A DNA stretch of 64,000 nt from DASXMT01 sp963812965 (GTDB lineage: Bacteria > Actinomycetota > Acidimicrobiia > Acidimicrobiales > RAAP-2): assembly GCA_963812965.1 (NCBI GenBank), contig CAWEXG010000002.1, positions 62,001 through 126,000 on the forward strand, given 5' to 3'. Made by a program: the position numbers and the translations under genes. Positions within the stretch are counted from its first letter, which is position 1; every line of letters starts with the position of its first letter. Positions 8,447 to 17,821 of the stretch are shown in pieces. The notes below the pieces were generated by a model. It was not told the origin of the DNA. It saw only the letters and a list, made by a program, of their open reading frames with translations, and did not search any database.

Positions 8447-10276
8447 GTTTTTCCCACGCAGAGTCACGTAATTCTCACTTCACCGGCGGCTCTGCCCGCC
8501 GGTTTTTCGCGGCCATAACAGCAACACTCCTGGTTATAGGCGTAATAGCCGGAACCGTGGCTGGAATTGGCGTGACCACAGCCAGTGCAGCCACCCCGTT
8601 GTCGGTGACTACGACCTCGCCACTGCCATTGGCACCGCTGAATACCCCGTACTCGGTCACTTTGGCCGCAACTGGTGGCAGCGGTTCTGACACCTGGAGC
8701 GTAGCTAGCGGGTCCACACTGCCCAGCTGGCTGAGCCTGGATACAACGACTGGTGTGCTGTCTGGCACCCCAACCACAGACGCCACTGCCACCTTTGCAG
8801 TAACCGTCACCGACTCGGCCAGTCCTGCTGACACGGCCACCTCGGGCCAGCTCACGCTGTATGCCGGGAACGGTGGGACTGAGCCGTTCTCGCTCAACAT
8901 GACCTCTGGTTCCTGGACGGTGTTGTCATCACCGCCCGGGGGCTCGCAGCCCTTCCCGGCCCAGACCACCACCACGCTCACCGGCACTGTGGCTCCGCTG
9001 ACCGGCGCCATCACCGATGCCACGTTGAGCTTGCCTGTCCAGAACGGTGTGTGCAGCGCCGCAGCACATGGATGTACCAACTACCTCATGGACGAGGTCA
9101 ACCCCGGCACGGCCACTGGCTCGATCAACTCCAATGGCGACATCACGCTCAACGACAGCCTCTCGTACACCCTTGACGTTACCGCGCCAATCACCGCCGA
9201 GTGCCTGTCGACCCCGATCAACATGACCTTCGAGTCCACTGCTCCCTATGACTTAAGCACCGGCGACGTGACGCTGGTGGCCGCCAACTACACCATCCCC
9301 GACTTCACAGGAACGGACGGAAATCCTGATTACCAAACCAACTCCTGTGGCATAGCCCAACCGCCGCTTAACGGCGGGGCCTACCCCCTCGGGGTCGCCG
9401 GTAGCACCAACAACAACACCACGCTCAACCTCCAGGGCACTGGTCTTCCCATCCCGCCACCACCGGGGAAGACCACCACGAACGTGCTCACGGCCAGCCC
9501 GGCCAGCCCACAGTTGACACAGACACCGATCACGTTGATCGACACGATCAGCTCAGCTGGCGCCACGGCCACCGATGCCACGGGCAATGTGAACTTCATC
9601 GCCAACGGAGCGGTGGTCGGCACCGCACCGGTCAGCAATGGCATCGCCACCTTTGCCAACAGCAACTTGCCGAGTCAGACCAACCAACTGACAGCGGTCT
9701 ACTCCGGTGACTTCAACTACGCCGGCAGCACGTCGGCGACAGTTCTCTACACCACCCAGGCACTGCCATCGGTCACACTGAACCTGCCCACCACAGTCGA
9801 GCTGTCGTCACCGACCCCGACCCCGATGTCGGTCACTCTCTCCAACCCACTCACAGGTACGGACTGGAGTAATGACCTCTACCTGCAGCTAAAGTTCCAG
9901 AACGGGGCACAGAATCCCGACATCACCGTCAACTACCAGGACAGCACCGGGAACTGGTGCCCGCTCATTGACAACGGCGGCACTTTCTACTTCTTCAGCG
10001 GCTTCGGCACCTCACCGTGCGGCACGGAGGCGACCTCGTTCTCCCTGGCCCCAGGACAGTCGCTTACCCTCAACCTGCAGGTCTTCATCGCCTATGACCC
10101 AAATAACGGTAGTACCAATCCCGGTCCCGGCCCGCAAGAGGTCAGGGCGATCCTCTGGAATGGGAGCTGCACCGACCCAACGGACCCAGGCGACACGTGC
10201 AACCAATCCGACAGCCCGTTCAATAGCATTTTGCCAACGGGCAGCGGTGCGCCGGAAACAAGCGGCACATTCACGC
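8428..10276 (+). pseudogene. Large secreted Ig-like/propeller protein, copy 1, N-terminal segment
   Basis: First of three in-frame segments of a secreted protein that would have about 1,343 residues if the breaks were repaired (overall 8354-12386). The segment encodes the signal peptide (ARRFFAAITATLLVIGVI, cleavage expected after ASA), a first Ig-like domain of the putative-Ig type (LPSWLSLDTTTGVLSGTP), a divergent middle part, and a bacterial Ig-like domain (QLTAVYSGDFNYAGS). No start codon with an RBS exists in this frame; the only credible start is ATG 8354, one base out of register across the G tract. The frame is lost at an extra C near 10276 relative to copy 2. Function unknown; probably exported surface or matrix protein. 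Confidence 0.75.
8482..8507 (+). terminator. Terminator-like hairpin inside signal-peptide codons, copy 1
   Basis: ACCGGCGG (8482-8489) pairs perfectly with CCGCCGGT (8496-8503) over a 6-base loop and is followed at once by T residues (T8503-T8507). It lies 36 bases past the TAA that ends the leader frame. The same hairpin is present in copies 2 and 3. Confidence 0.6.
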
Positions 10277-11044
10277 ATGACCTATGGGGCACGGGTGCCG
10301 GTCGTTTTCACCAACAATCAGATTCCCACGACACCAGTGCCCGAGGGCTACTTGATCGCTCCGTTCGTCGAAGTGCAGCCTGCGTCGAACCCCTACGGCA
10401 TCATGCCATTCCCGACAGGCACATTGACGTACTTGGTCGACGGAACGGTGGTGGGTACGAGCGCGGTGCCGCGCCGTCGCTCGAGCAGGGCTACGCATTC
10501 GCTCTCTGGATTGATCCCCGGTACTCATACGCTAACCATCGAGTACTCCGGTGACCCGGTCTACTCCCCGAACTCGTACTCGCAGACGTTCACCGTGGCA
10601 CCACAGGCTCCTGGTACACCGTTCGTCTGTCAGACCACTCTTGGTGGACACCTCTCCACGCTCAATGCCTCAGTGGTGGCCGTAGCCACCGTGCCGAGCC
10701 TGGCACCGAGCGGTTCGACTGTGCCGGTCAGTGCTCTCGATGTGACGCTGAACATCGACCCAGCCGATGGCGAGATCGGTCCCGGATTTCCCATACGGAA
10801 CGCCACCATCGGGCTCTCTCCTGGTGGTGGCACGATCACGCCTTCGTTGGTGACTCCGACAAACGCCAACGGGATCACCTCGCTGAGCTGGACCGGGCTT
10901 TCCACAACGGTGCCCATCTCTGGCACCCCGGGCTCAGTCGTTCCTGTAGGGGTCTCTAACCTCAGCTTCACTGGAGGTAACGGCTTCTCCTACGCCTGCA
11001 ACCCGGCCGACCCGACGGCACCAGCCGTCCTCCAACAGGTCGAC
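10277..11044 (+). pseudogene. Secreted protein copy 1, middle segment
   Basis: Continuation of copy 1 in the next frame, beginning MTYGARVPVVF, exactly where copy 2 continues after its GTFT. It holds two further Ig-like domains (TLTIEYSGDPVYSPNSYSQ and the ASVVAVATVPSLAPSGS module). Residues after YLVDGTVVGTS do not align with copy 2, but another frame reads GAAPSLEQGYAFAL there, so a compensated pair of indels is likely. The frame ends at an extra T near 11045, after LQQVD. Confidence 0.7.
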
Positions 11045-11045
11045 T

Positions 11046-12386
11046 GTGTCAGGCACCACGCTGACCACGAGCCCAACCGGTTCAGCCGCTATCGGTGCAC
11101 CGGTGACATTGTCGGCCACCGTGTACCCGACACCATCTGATAACCAAGGCGATCCCATCGTCGGCCAAGTGGACTTCTTCGACGGCACCACCGATCTCGG
11201 AACGGTCCCTGTGCCGAGCCTCGGGAACCCCGGGGCCGGCATCGCCACCCTCACCACAAACTCCCTCACCCCCGGTCAATACACCCTGACCGCAGTATGG
11301 AGCGGTGGTCCCACACCAGCTCAAACCTCTGCCCCAGTGAACTTCCAGGTGGGTACGGCTCCTGTGGTTGTCACCCAACCCAGCAACCAGACAGCCAGTG
11401 CCGGTGCGACCACAACATTCACAGCAGCCGCCAGTGGGAGCCCGACCCCCACGGTCCAGTGGCAGGTGTCCACGAATGGAGGCACGACATGGTCCAACAT
11501 CAGTGGTGCCACCTCTGACTCCTACACCACACCAGCCACAACAGCGTCTGACAACGGCAACCAGTACCAGGCCGTATTCAGTAACGCTGCAGGACCAGCT
11601 GCCACCACTAACCCAGCCACCCTCACGGTGTTGGCTCCGTCGACCACCGGCTACCGCCTAGTGGCCTCCAACGGTGCCGTGTCCACATTCGGGAACGCCG
11701 GGAACTACGGCTCTGAGGCTGGACAACCGCTGAACGCCCCCATCGTCGGCATGGCAACAACGCCTGATAACAAGGGCTACTGGCTGGTCGGCGCTGACGG
11801 TGGCATCTTCACCTTTGGTGATGCTGCTTACTACGGCTCTGAGGGTGGACAACACCTGAACCAGCCCATCGTTGGCATGGCAACAACGCCAGATGGCAAG
11901 GGCTACTGGCTGGTTGCAGCCGATGGAGGCATCTTCACCTTTGGCGACGCTGCCTTCTTTGGATCAGAAGGTGGTCAGCACCTGAACGCCCCGGTGGTTG
12001 GTATGGCAGCAACACCTGACGGCGGTGGCTACTGGCTGGTAGCCAGTGACGGAGGCATCTTCACCTTCGGCGACGCCGCCTTCTACGGTTCAGAAGGCGG
12101 TCAGTCGCTGAACGCCCCAGTGGTCGGCATGGCAGCCACCCCCGATGGCAATGGTTACTGGCTGGTTGCCAAAGACGGAGGGGCCTTCACCTTTGGTGAC
12201 GCCACCTTCAGTGGATCTGCATCTGGACAGTCGAACGCTCCTGTTATTGGGATCACACCAACCAGCAACGGTGGTGGCTACTGGTTAGGCGCACAAGACG
12301 GAGGCCTCTTTACCTTCGGGAATGCCCCATTCAACGGTTCAGGGGTCGGTAGTTTCACCGCTCCGGTGGTCGGCATCGCACCATAA
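11046..12386 (+). pseudogene. Secreted protein copy 1, C-terminal segment with six propeller-type repeats
   Basis: About 446 residues in the third frame, starting MSGTTLTTSPTGSA. It carries one Ig-like domain with VGQVDFFDGTTDLG, one with PSNQTASAGATTTFTAAASG, and six C-terminal repeats of about 42 residues with the core GYWLVAxDGGIFTFGDA and AP-V-VGMA-TPDG, ending VVGIAP. Six such repeats fit a beta-propeller. There is no LPXTG motif, transmembrane helix or other C-terminal anchor. The GTG at 11046 has no RBS, so independent translation is unlikely. Confidence 0.75.
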
Positions 12387-12405
12387 GGAGCGCCAGAAGC
12401 AAGAA

Positions 12406-12470
12406 GGCCGTGTGTCCGCTGTTCCTGGGGTGCTTGTTTCTTGCCCCCAGGACAGCGGAGCCTCACGGCC
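12406..12470 (+). terminator. Long hairpin after copy 1
   Basis: GGCCGTG (12406-12412) pairs with CACGGCC (12464-12470). Inside it, CCGCTGTTCCTGGGG (12416-12430) pairs with CCCCAGGACAGCGG (12445-12458), with one bulged T. It starts 20 bases after the stop codon. No U tract follows. Copies 2 and 3 have a related hairpin at the same place, so it belongs to the gene module. Confidence 0.6.
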
Positions 12471-12555
12471 AGCAACACCAGCAGAAGAGCACCGACAGGA
12501 ACACCAACAGATCGCCACAGGAACCCAACCTGGCCTTGCTGGGTTCCGGCCAACA

Positions 12556-12599
12556 GTGTGTGGTCCCCCGCCCCCTAACCCCGGACGGGGGGCCACACT
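12556..12599 (+). terminator. Second conserved hairpin after copy 1
   Basis: GTGTGGTCCCCCG pairs with CGGGGGGCCACAC around a loop containing CCCCTAACCCC. The element recurs almost unchanged after copies 2 and 3 (39383-39424, 43919-43960). It separates copy 1 from the sigma-factor gene 34 bases on. Confidence 0.55.
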
Positions 12600-12632
12600 T
12601 TGTGTCCGGTGCAGACTGTGTAGGGTTCGACT

Positions 12633-13211
12633 ATGGCCGATCAGACTGAATTCTCCGATCTCGCCATGGTGCACATGCCTGCGCTGTACACGGCTGCCCT
12701 GCGGATGACCCGGAACCCCTCCGATGCCGAGGACTTGGTCCAGGAGACCTACCTGAAGGCATACCGGGCATTCGGGAGCTTCGAGGCGGGCACCAACCTC
12801 CGGGCCTGGCTCTACAAGATCCTGACCAACACGTTCATCAACTCGTACCGCTCGGCGAAGCGGCGCCCGGAGATCGCCGATGTCGAAGACGTCGAGGATC
12901 TGTACATGTACCGGCACCTTTCCGGCAATCAACCCGCCGGTCTCGGGCGGAGTGCCGAGGACGAGGTGGTGGACCGGTTCACCGACACTGAGGTCAAAGA
13001 GGCGATCGAAGCCCTCCCCGAGGCGTTCCGGATCGCTGTGCTGCTTGCCGACGTGGAAGGGTTCTCCTATAAGGAGATCGCCGACATCACCGACGTGCCG
13101 ATCGGAACCGTGATGAGCCGTATTCACCGGGGAAGAAAGGCGTTGCAGAAGGCGTTGTTCGAATTTGGTGCGGCACGAGGACTCGTCGGAGTTACCGACG
13201 ACGGCAGGTAG
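12633..13211 (+). CDS. sigR: ECF sigma factor, SigR/SigH group
   Basis: RNA polymerase sigma factor of 192 residues with only regions 2 and 4. Region 2 (about 10-80) has the -10 recognition stretch DAEDLVQETYLKAYRAF and LRAWLYKILTNTFINSYR; region 4 (about 130-180) has the helix-turn-helix FSYKEIADITDVPIGTVMSR. SigR-group sigma factors direct the response to disulfide stress. The anti-sigma gene 14 bases downstream carries the exact zinc-ligand spacing of RsrA, supporting the group assignment. Confidence 0.92.
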   Translation: MADQTEFSDLAMVHMPALYTAALRMTRNPSDAEDLVQETYLKAYRAFGSFEAGTNLRAWLYKILTNTFINSYRSAKRRPEIADVEDVEDLYMYRHLSGNQPAGLGRSAEDEVVDRFTDTEVKEAIEALPEAFRIAVLLADVEGFSYKEIADITDVPIGTVMSRIHRGRKALQKALFEFGAARGLVGVTDDGR

Positions 13212-13225
13212 GGAGACCGTTCGCA

Positions 13226-13555
13226 GTGGACCAACAGGGACTGGACAGTGAGTTGGAGGGGTCTCGTGGCGAAGAACCGGAGGGCGATGCCACCTCTCCT
13301 CGTGCCGGCGGTTTCCTCGACTGCGATGAGACCGTCGAACGCCTCTACTTCTATCTCGACGGAGAGCTGACCGAGGAGCGCCGGGCTGAGATCCAGCGGC
13401 ACCTCGACCTGTGCGGACCCTGTGTCCGCGCGTTCGGTTTCGAGACGGAACTCCGGAAGGTGATCGCCGATCGCTGCAAGGACCATGTGCCGCAGCACCT
13501 CATCGAGCGAATAGCAGTAGCTATCCACGAAGAGCAGCAGCGCCAGACGAACTGA
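13226..13555 (+). CDS. rsrA: Zinc-containing redox-sensitive anti-sigma factor, RsrA type
   Basis: 109-residue anti-sigma factor expected to hold the upstream sigma factor inactive until oxidised. The ZAS zinc site is seen as C33, H59, C63 and C66: Cys-X25-His-X3-Cys-X2-Cys, identical in spacing to RsrA, whose Cys pair forms the disulfide switch. GTG start, 14 bases after the sigma gene, so co-transcribed. The first 30 residues are acidic and probably disordered. Confidence 0.9.
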   Translation: MDQQGLDSELEGSRGEEPEGDATSPRAGGFLDCDETVERLYFYLDGELTEERRAEIQRHLDLCGPCVRAFGFETELRKVIADRCKDHVPQHLIERIAVAIHEEQQRQTN

Positions 13556-13687
13556 GCTAGGCGCCTCAGCGGATGGGATGCCGGGCTTGCCACTTCCTGA
13601 TCCGGTCTCCCTATCCGTTAGGCGTCTTGGTGTCCATCGTTTCCGGTTGACCCACACGCAACCGAGCCGGTCCGTAGACTGAGCGGC

Positions 13688-14859
13688 GTGGCCGACCAGA
13701 CCAGCGTCGCAGGAAACGTTCTCGACGTATCCGATGCTGTCGAGCTAGGCGTACCGGGCCATACCGTCTCGTGGGATCTGGCCGAGCGGGTAGCCGGTTG
13801 GATCGGTAACCGTAAACCGCTGCCCGAGGGCTACCGCCCGGATGAGCTGCAACGAGAGTTCGACGAGCTCACCGCCGAAGCAGAGGAGCTGGTGGCCCAG
13901 TCCACCGGTCTTCGCTCACCCACCGGGTTGGCCCGTTCCAGGGTCACCGACCGCTCGGGCTGGGTGCACGCCAACGTCGCGTCTTTTCAGCGCTTGGTCG
14001 GACCCCATCTCGACCGGCTCGATCCCGGCTCCCGGCTGGTTGCGTCCAACCCGCTCCTGAACCGTTTTGCCGGACCGCTGGCCAGTGCAGGCCGCGCCCT
14101 GACCGGTACGCAGATGGGTGTGGTGCTCGGATGGCTCTCGACCCGTGTGCTCGGTCAGTACGATCTGCTACTCACTGAAGAGGCCGTCGAGGACCAGGAC
14201 ATCGTGTACTTCGTCGGCCCCAACGTGGTGGCGCTGGAGCAGCGTCACGGGTTCGAGCCACACGAGTTCCGGCTGTGGCTCGCCCTTCACGAGGTGACCC
14301 ACCGGTGCCAGTTCACGGCGATCCCCTGGATGCGCGACCACTTCCTCTCGCTGGTGAACCAGGGGCTCGGCTCGCTGGACCCGGACCCGTCCCGCTTCGC
14401 CGAGGTGCTGCGCCGCATGACCGAGGAGATCCGGGCGGGACGCAACCCGCTTCGTGACAACGGCGCTCTGGGGTTGGTGGCCACGCCCGAGCAGCTCGAA
14501 GGTCTGCATCGCATCCAGGCGCTGATGAGCCTGCTCGAAGGCCACGGCGACGTCACCATGGACCGAGCCGGTGCAGCGCGCGATCCCCAGTGCCGCGCGA
14601 CTTCAGCGAGGTGCTGCGGCAACGTCGGAGCCAGACCCGTGGCCCGGCCCGGCTCTTGCAGCAGTTGGTGGGGATGGAGGCCAAGCTCCGCCAGTACGAG
14701 GAAGGGGAGCGGTTCATCGCCGCTGTGGAGACCACCGGTGGTCCCGAGCTCTTGGACCGGGCATGGCGGGGGCCGGAGTGGCTCCCGTCGCTGAGCGAGA
14801 TCAGGAACCCGGGGGAGTGGATCTCCCGTGTCGGTGCGACGCCCGCCCTCTCCGGCTGA
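13688..14859 (+). CDS. DUF2342 zinc-dependent metalloprotease-like protein, frameshifted twice
   Basis: Actinobacterial DUF2342 family, sometimes named F420-biosynthesis-associated; true function unknown. The zinc motif is HEVTH in LALHEVTHRCQF (about residue 203), with the third ligand probably in LLEGHGDVTMD (about 285). After AGAAR the frame breaks: removing one G near 14582 and one C near 14601 restores AGAARIPSAARFSEVLRQRR and a family-like C-terminus (YEEGERFIAAVE) to TGA 14859, 389 residues in all. As read, the original frame runs to 14794 with a meaningless tail. Two insertions 20 bases apart suggest sequence error more than decay. It overlaps tilS. Confidence 0.82.
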
Positions 14860-15757
14860 CTCCTCGATCCCGGCGCTCCTTCGCCGCTGTACGTTTCCCC
14901 CGCCGGGAACGGCTCTGGTGTGCGGGGTGTCCGGAGGGGCGGACTCGTTGGCGCTCCTGGTGCTGGCTGTTGCGGCCGGGTGCAAGGTCACCGCGGTCCA
15001 CGTCGACCACGGGTTGCGGACCGGGTCGTCCGCCGAGTCGAACGTGGTGGCCGCCGCCGCTGAGCGGTTCGGCGCTACCTTCCGGGCCGTCCAGGTCGAG
15101 CTGACCGACGGTCCCAACCTCGAGGCTCGGGCCCGGGCGGCGCGCCAAGCTGCACTCGGTGTCGATGCCGCTACCGGCCACACCGCCGACGACCAGGCGG
15201 AGACGGTGTTGGCCAACCTGCTCCGGGGAGCGGGCGTGGACGGGCTCGCCGGCATGCGGGCAGGGACGTGCCACCCCCTGTTGGCGTTGCGTCGTGCCGA
15301 GACGGTCGCCGTCTGCGTCGAGCTGGGGTTGGATCCGGTCGCCGACCCGTCGAACGACGACCCTCGGTTCCTCCGGAACCGGATCCGCCACGAGCTCCTC
15401 CCTTTGTGCTCGGCATTGGCCGGAAGGGACGTGGTCCCGGTGCTCGCCCGTCAGGCCGAGCTCCTGGCCGGCGACGCCGACACGCTGGGCGCCTTGTCGG
15501 AGATCCTCGATCCCACAGACGGTCCGGCAGTCGCTGCTGCGCCGAGCCCGATCGGCCGTCGAGCAGTCCGGACGTGGCTTCGAGGTGAGGGTGAGCACCC
15601 ACCGCCTTTGGACGCAGTGGAACGAGTGCTGGCGGTGGCCCGCGGCGAGGCGGTGGCCACCGAGATCCCCGGCGGGCACCGGGTCAGTCGGTCCCATGGT
15701 CGGCTCAGCATGTCGGCCAGTGTGGTTCCGGTACAGTCGGCCCGTGACCGCTCCTGA
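14828..15757 (+). CDS. tilS: tRNA(Ile)-lysidine synthetase
   Basis: Modifies C34 of the AUA-reading tRNA-Ile to lysidine, using ATP and lysine; essential for decoding. The PP-loop is CGVSGGADSLALLVL (SGGADS about residues 34-39). Further family marks are HVDHGLR (about 59) and GHTADDQAETVLANLLRG (about 117), and LRNRIRHELLP (about 178). 309 residues, shorter than E. coli TilS, as usual in actinobacteria where the C-terminal domain is reduced. GTG start inside the end of the preceding gene; hpt overlaps its 3' end. Confidence 0.92.
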   Translation: MSVRRPPSPADSSIPALLRRCTFPPPGTALVCGVSGGADSLALLVLAVAAGCKVTAVHVDHGLRTGSSAESNVVAAAAERFGATFRAVQVELTDGPNLEARARAARQAALGVDAATGHTADDQAETVLANLLRGAGVDGLAGMRAGTCHPLLALRRAETVAVCVELGLDPVADPSNDDPRFLRNRIRHELLPLCSALAGRDVVPVLARQAELLAGDADTLGALSEILDPTDGPAVAAAPSPIGRRAVRTWLRGEGEHPPPLDAVERVLAVARGEAVATEIPGGHRVSRSHGRLSMSASVVPVQSARDRS

Positions 15758-16334
15758 AATGGACGACCCTGACCAGCCGTCGTCGAACGGTTCGCTTCCC
15801 GGCGCGGGAGAGGTGGTCGTCTCCGAGACACGGCTCAGGACCCGGATCGCCGAGCTCGGTGCGGAGATCACCACCGACTATCGCGGTCGTCCTCCCCTGT
15901 TGGTGGGAGTGCTCAAGGGTGCGTTCATGTTCATGAGCGATCTCTCCCGGGCCATCGAACTGGCTGTGGACGTCGACTTCATGGCGGTGTCCTCGTACGG
16001 CAGTGCCACCAAGACGTCGGGCGTCGTCCGCATCGTGAAGGATCTCGACCTCGATCTGTCCGGTCGTCACGTCTTGGTGGTCGAGGACATCGTGGACAGC
16101 GGCCTGACCCTCAACTACCTCCAGCGGTACCTCCTGGCCCGTGAACCGGCCAGCTTGGAGGTCTGCGCCCTCCTGGTCAAAGATGGCCAGCAGCGCACTG
16201 CAGTGGACCTCCGGTACGTCGGATTCCACATCCCTTCCGATTTCGTGGTGGGCTATGGGCTCGATGTCGACGAACGGCTCCGGAACCTTCCTGCCATCCA
16301 TGCCTACAGCGGCTCGACGCCGGCTGCCCGTTGA
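15744..16334 (+). CDS. hpt: Hypoxanthine phosphoribosyltransferase
   Basis: Purine salvage enzyme joining hypoxanthine or guanine to PRPP. The PRPP motif is VLVVEDIVDSGLTL; the early flexible loop is SSYGSATKTSG, and the C-terminal DLRYVGFHIPSDFVVGYGLD is typical. I start at GTG 15744, which overlaps the tilS stop by 14 bases; ATG 15759 is an alternative. In many actinobacteria tilS-hpt is followed by ftsH before the folate genes; here folE follows after 9 bases and ftsH is absent from the window. Confidence 0.94.
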   Translation: MTAPEMDDPDQPSSNGSLPGAGEVVVSETRLRTRIAELGAEITTDYRGRPPLLVGVLKGAFMFMSDLSRAIELAVDVDFMAVSSYGSATKTSGVVRIVKDLDLDLSGRHVLVVEDIVDSGLTLNYLQRYLLAREPASLEVCALLVKDGQQRTAVDLRYVGFHIPSDFVVGYGLDVDERLRNLPAIHAYSGSTPAAR

Positions 16335-16343
16335 GCGCCTGAG

Positions 16344-16913
16344 ATGAGCGTCGACATCGAGCGGGTCGAACGAGCGGTCGCCGAGCTGCTGGTGGCAGTG
16401 GGTGAGGATCCGGGCCGGGACGGCCTTCAGAAGACGCCGACTCGTGTGGCCAACATGTACGCCGAGCTGTTCGCCGGTCACAACGAGGATCCGGCCGCGC
16501 ACCTGACGGTGACGTTCGCCGCCGATCACGACGAGATGGTGATGGTGCGTGACATCCCGTTCGCATCTCTGTGCGAGCACCACCTGGTGCCGTTCATGGG
16601 TCGGGCCCACGTGGCGTACATCCCTGCTGACGACGGGCGTATCACCGGACTGTCCAAGCTGGCTCGGTTGGTCGATGGGTACGCCAAGCGGCTGCAGGTC
16701 CAAGAGCGGATGACCACCCAGATCGCCGACACCATCCAAACGGTGCTCGCCCCCAAGGGGGTCCTGGTGGTGGTGGAGGCAGAGCATCTCTGCATGTCCA
16801 TGCGTGGCGTGAAGAAGCCGGGGGCGTTGACCATCACCTCCGCTGTCCGGGGGTTGTTCCGGACCGACTCGGCGACCAGGGCCGAGGCCATGCAGTTTGT
16901 GCACGGCCGCTGA
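16344..16913 (+). CDS. folE: GTP cyclohydrolase I
   Basis: First enzyme of tetrahydrofolate synthesis, converting GTP to dihydroneopterin triphosphate. 189 residues, normal length. The zinc site is formed by the Cys and His of SLCEHHLVPF (about 74-83) and the Cys of HLCMSMRGV (about 149). GRITGLSKLARLVDGYAKRLQVQE is the usual core helix. Heads the folate run folE-folP-(pseudophosphatase)-folB-folK. Confidence 0.96.
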   Translation: MSVDIERVERAVAELLVAVGEDPGRDGLQKTPTRVANMYAELFAGHNEDPAAHLTVTFAADHDEMVMVRDIPFASLCEHHLVPFMGRAHVAYIPADDGRITGLSKLARLVDGYAKRLQVQERMTTQIADTIQTVLAPKGVLVVVEAEHLCMSMRGVKKPGALTITSAVRGLFRTDSATRAEAMQFVHGR

Positions 16914-16959
16914 GGAAGCCGGCAACGGGGACGTTCCGGCTGGTTTACGCTACGAGGCC

Positions 16960-17821
16960 ATGTCAGCTCCGTCGATTGAGGAACGCCCCCTGGTCATGGG
17001 GATCCTCAACGTCACTCCTGACTCCTTCTTCGACGGTGGGCAGTGGTATGAGGGTGATCGGGCAATCATGAGAGGTCATGAGATGATCGCTGAGGGGGCC
17101 GACATTGTCGATGTCGGGGGTGAGTCCACCCGGCCCGGGGCGGAGTCGGTCGATACGGCCGAGGAGCTCCGGCGTGTCCTCCCGGTCGTCGAGGCGCTGG
17201 CCGAGCACGTGCGGGTCTCGATCGACACGACCAAAGCCGAGGTGGCAACGGCGGCGGCAGCGTCCGGCGCCAGCCTGATCAACGACGTCTCGGCCCAGCT
17301 GTGGCCGGTGGCTGCCGACCACGGTGTGGGGTGGGTGGCCATGCACCGGAAAGGTACGCCCGCCGATATGCAACGAAGCCCGCACTACGACGACGTGGTA
17401 GCCGAGGTGTCTCAGTTCCTGGTGGAGCGGGCAGACGAGGCGACGGCTGCCGGGGTGGCCGAGGTGTGGATCGACCCGGGTATCGGGTTCGGGAAGACGG
17501 TGCACCACAATCTCGAGCTGCTGGGAGCGATCGAAACCCTGGCTGGGTGCGACTATCCGGTGATGGTGGGTACCAGCCGTAAGAGCTTCTTGGGGGTCGT
17601 CTCGCCGCTGTTTGATGGGGCGCCGGCGCCGGTGGACGACGCGGTTTGCGGCTTCGTTGGCCACGGCCACCTGGGCCATGCAGAAAGGCGCCACCATGGT
17701 CAGGGTCCACGACGTGGCGGCGACGGTACAGGCCGCCGCCCTGGTTGGGGCGGGTCCGGGCGGGACCAACGGTTCCAGAGGAGCCGAAGGAGCCCGGAGA
17801 ACAGCTGGGAGAGCCCAATGA
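16960..17821 (+). CDS. folP: Dihydropteroate synthase, one frameshift
   Basis: Condenses pABA with dihydropterin pyrophosphate; target of sulfonamides. ATG 16960 follows GAGG and gives MSAPSIEERPLVMGILNVTPDSF. Other marks are DVGGESTRPGA, SIDTTKAEVA and DPGIGFGKTVHHN, and MVGTSRKSFLG. The frame breaks after APVDD: dropping one G near 17641 gives RFAASLATATWAMQKGATMV and a normal end at TGA 17819-17821, which overlaps the next gene's ATG as ATGA. About 286 residues, the family length. Because the enzyme should be essential, an error in the sequence is the likeliest reason. Unrepaired, the frame fuses by chance with the next gene to 18357. Confidence 0.88.

Noticed and set aside
8557..8560. GTG 8557 and GTG 39919 as starts of copies 1 and 3
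   Set aside because: They fall in the hydrophobic core of the signal peptide; starting there would leave no charged N-region.
12339..13127. Long minus-strand frame opposite the sigma-factor gene
   Set aside because: Shadow of a high-GC coding strand; its protein has no recognisable domain and the plus-strand sigma factor is clear. Similar long antisense frames opposite topA, clpC, groEL and others were dismissed for the same reason.
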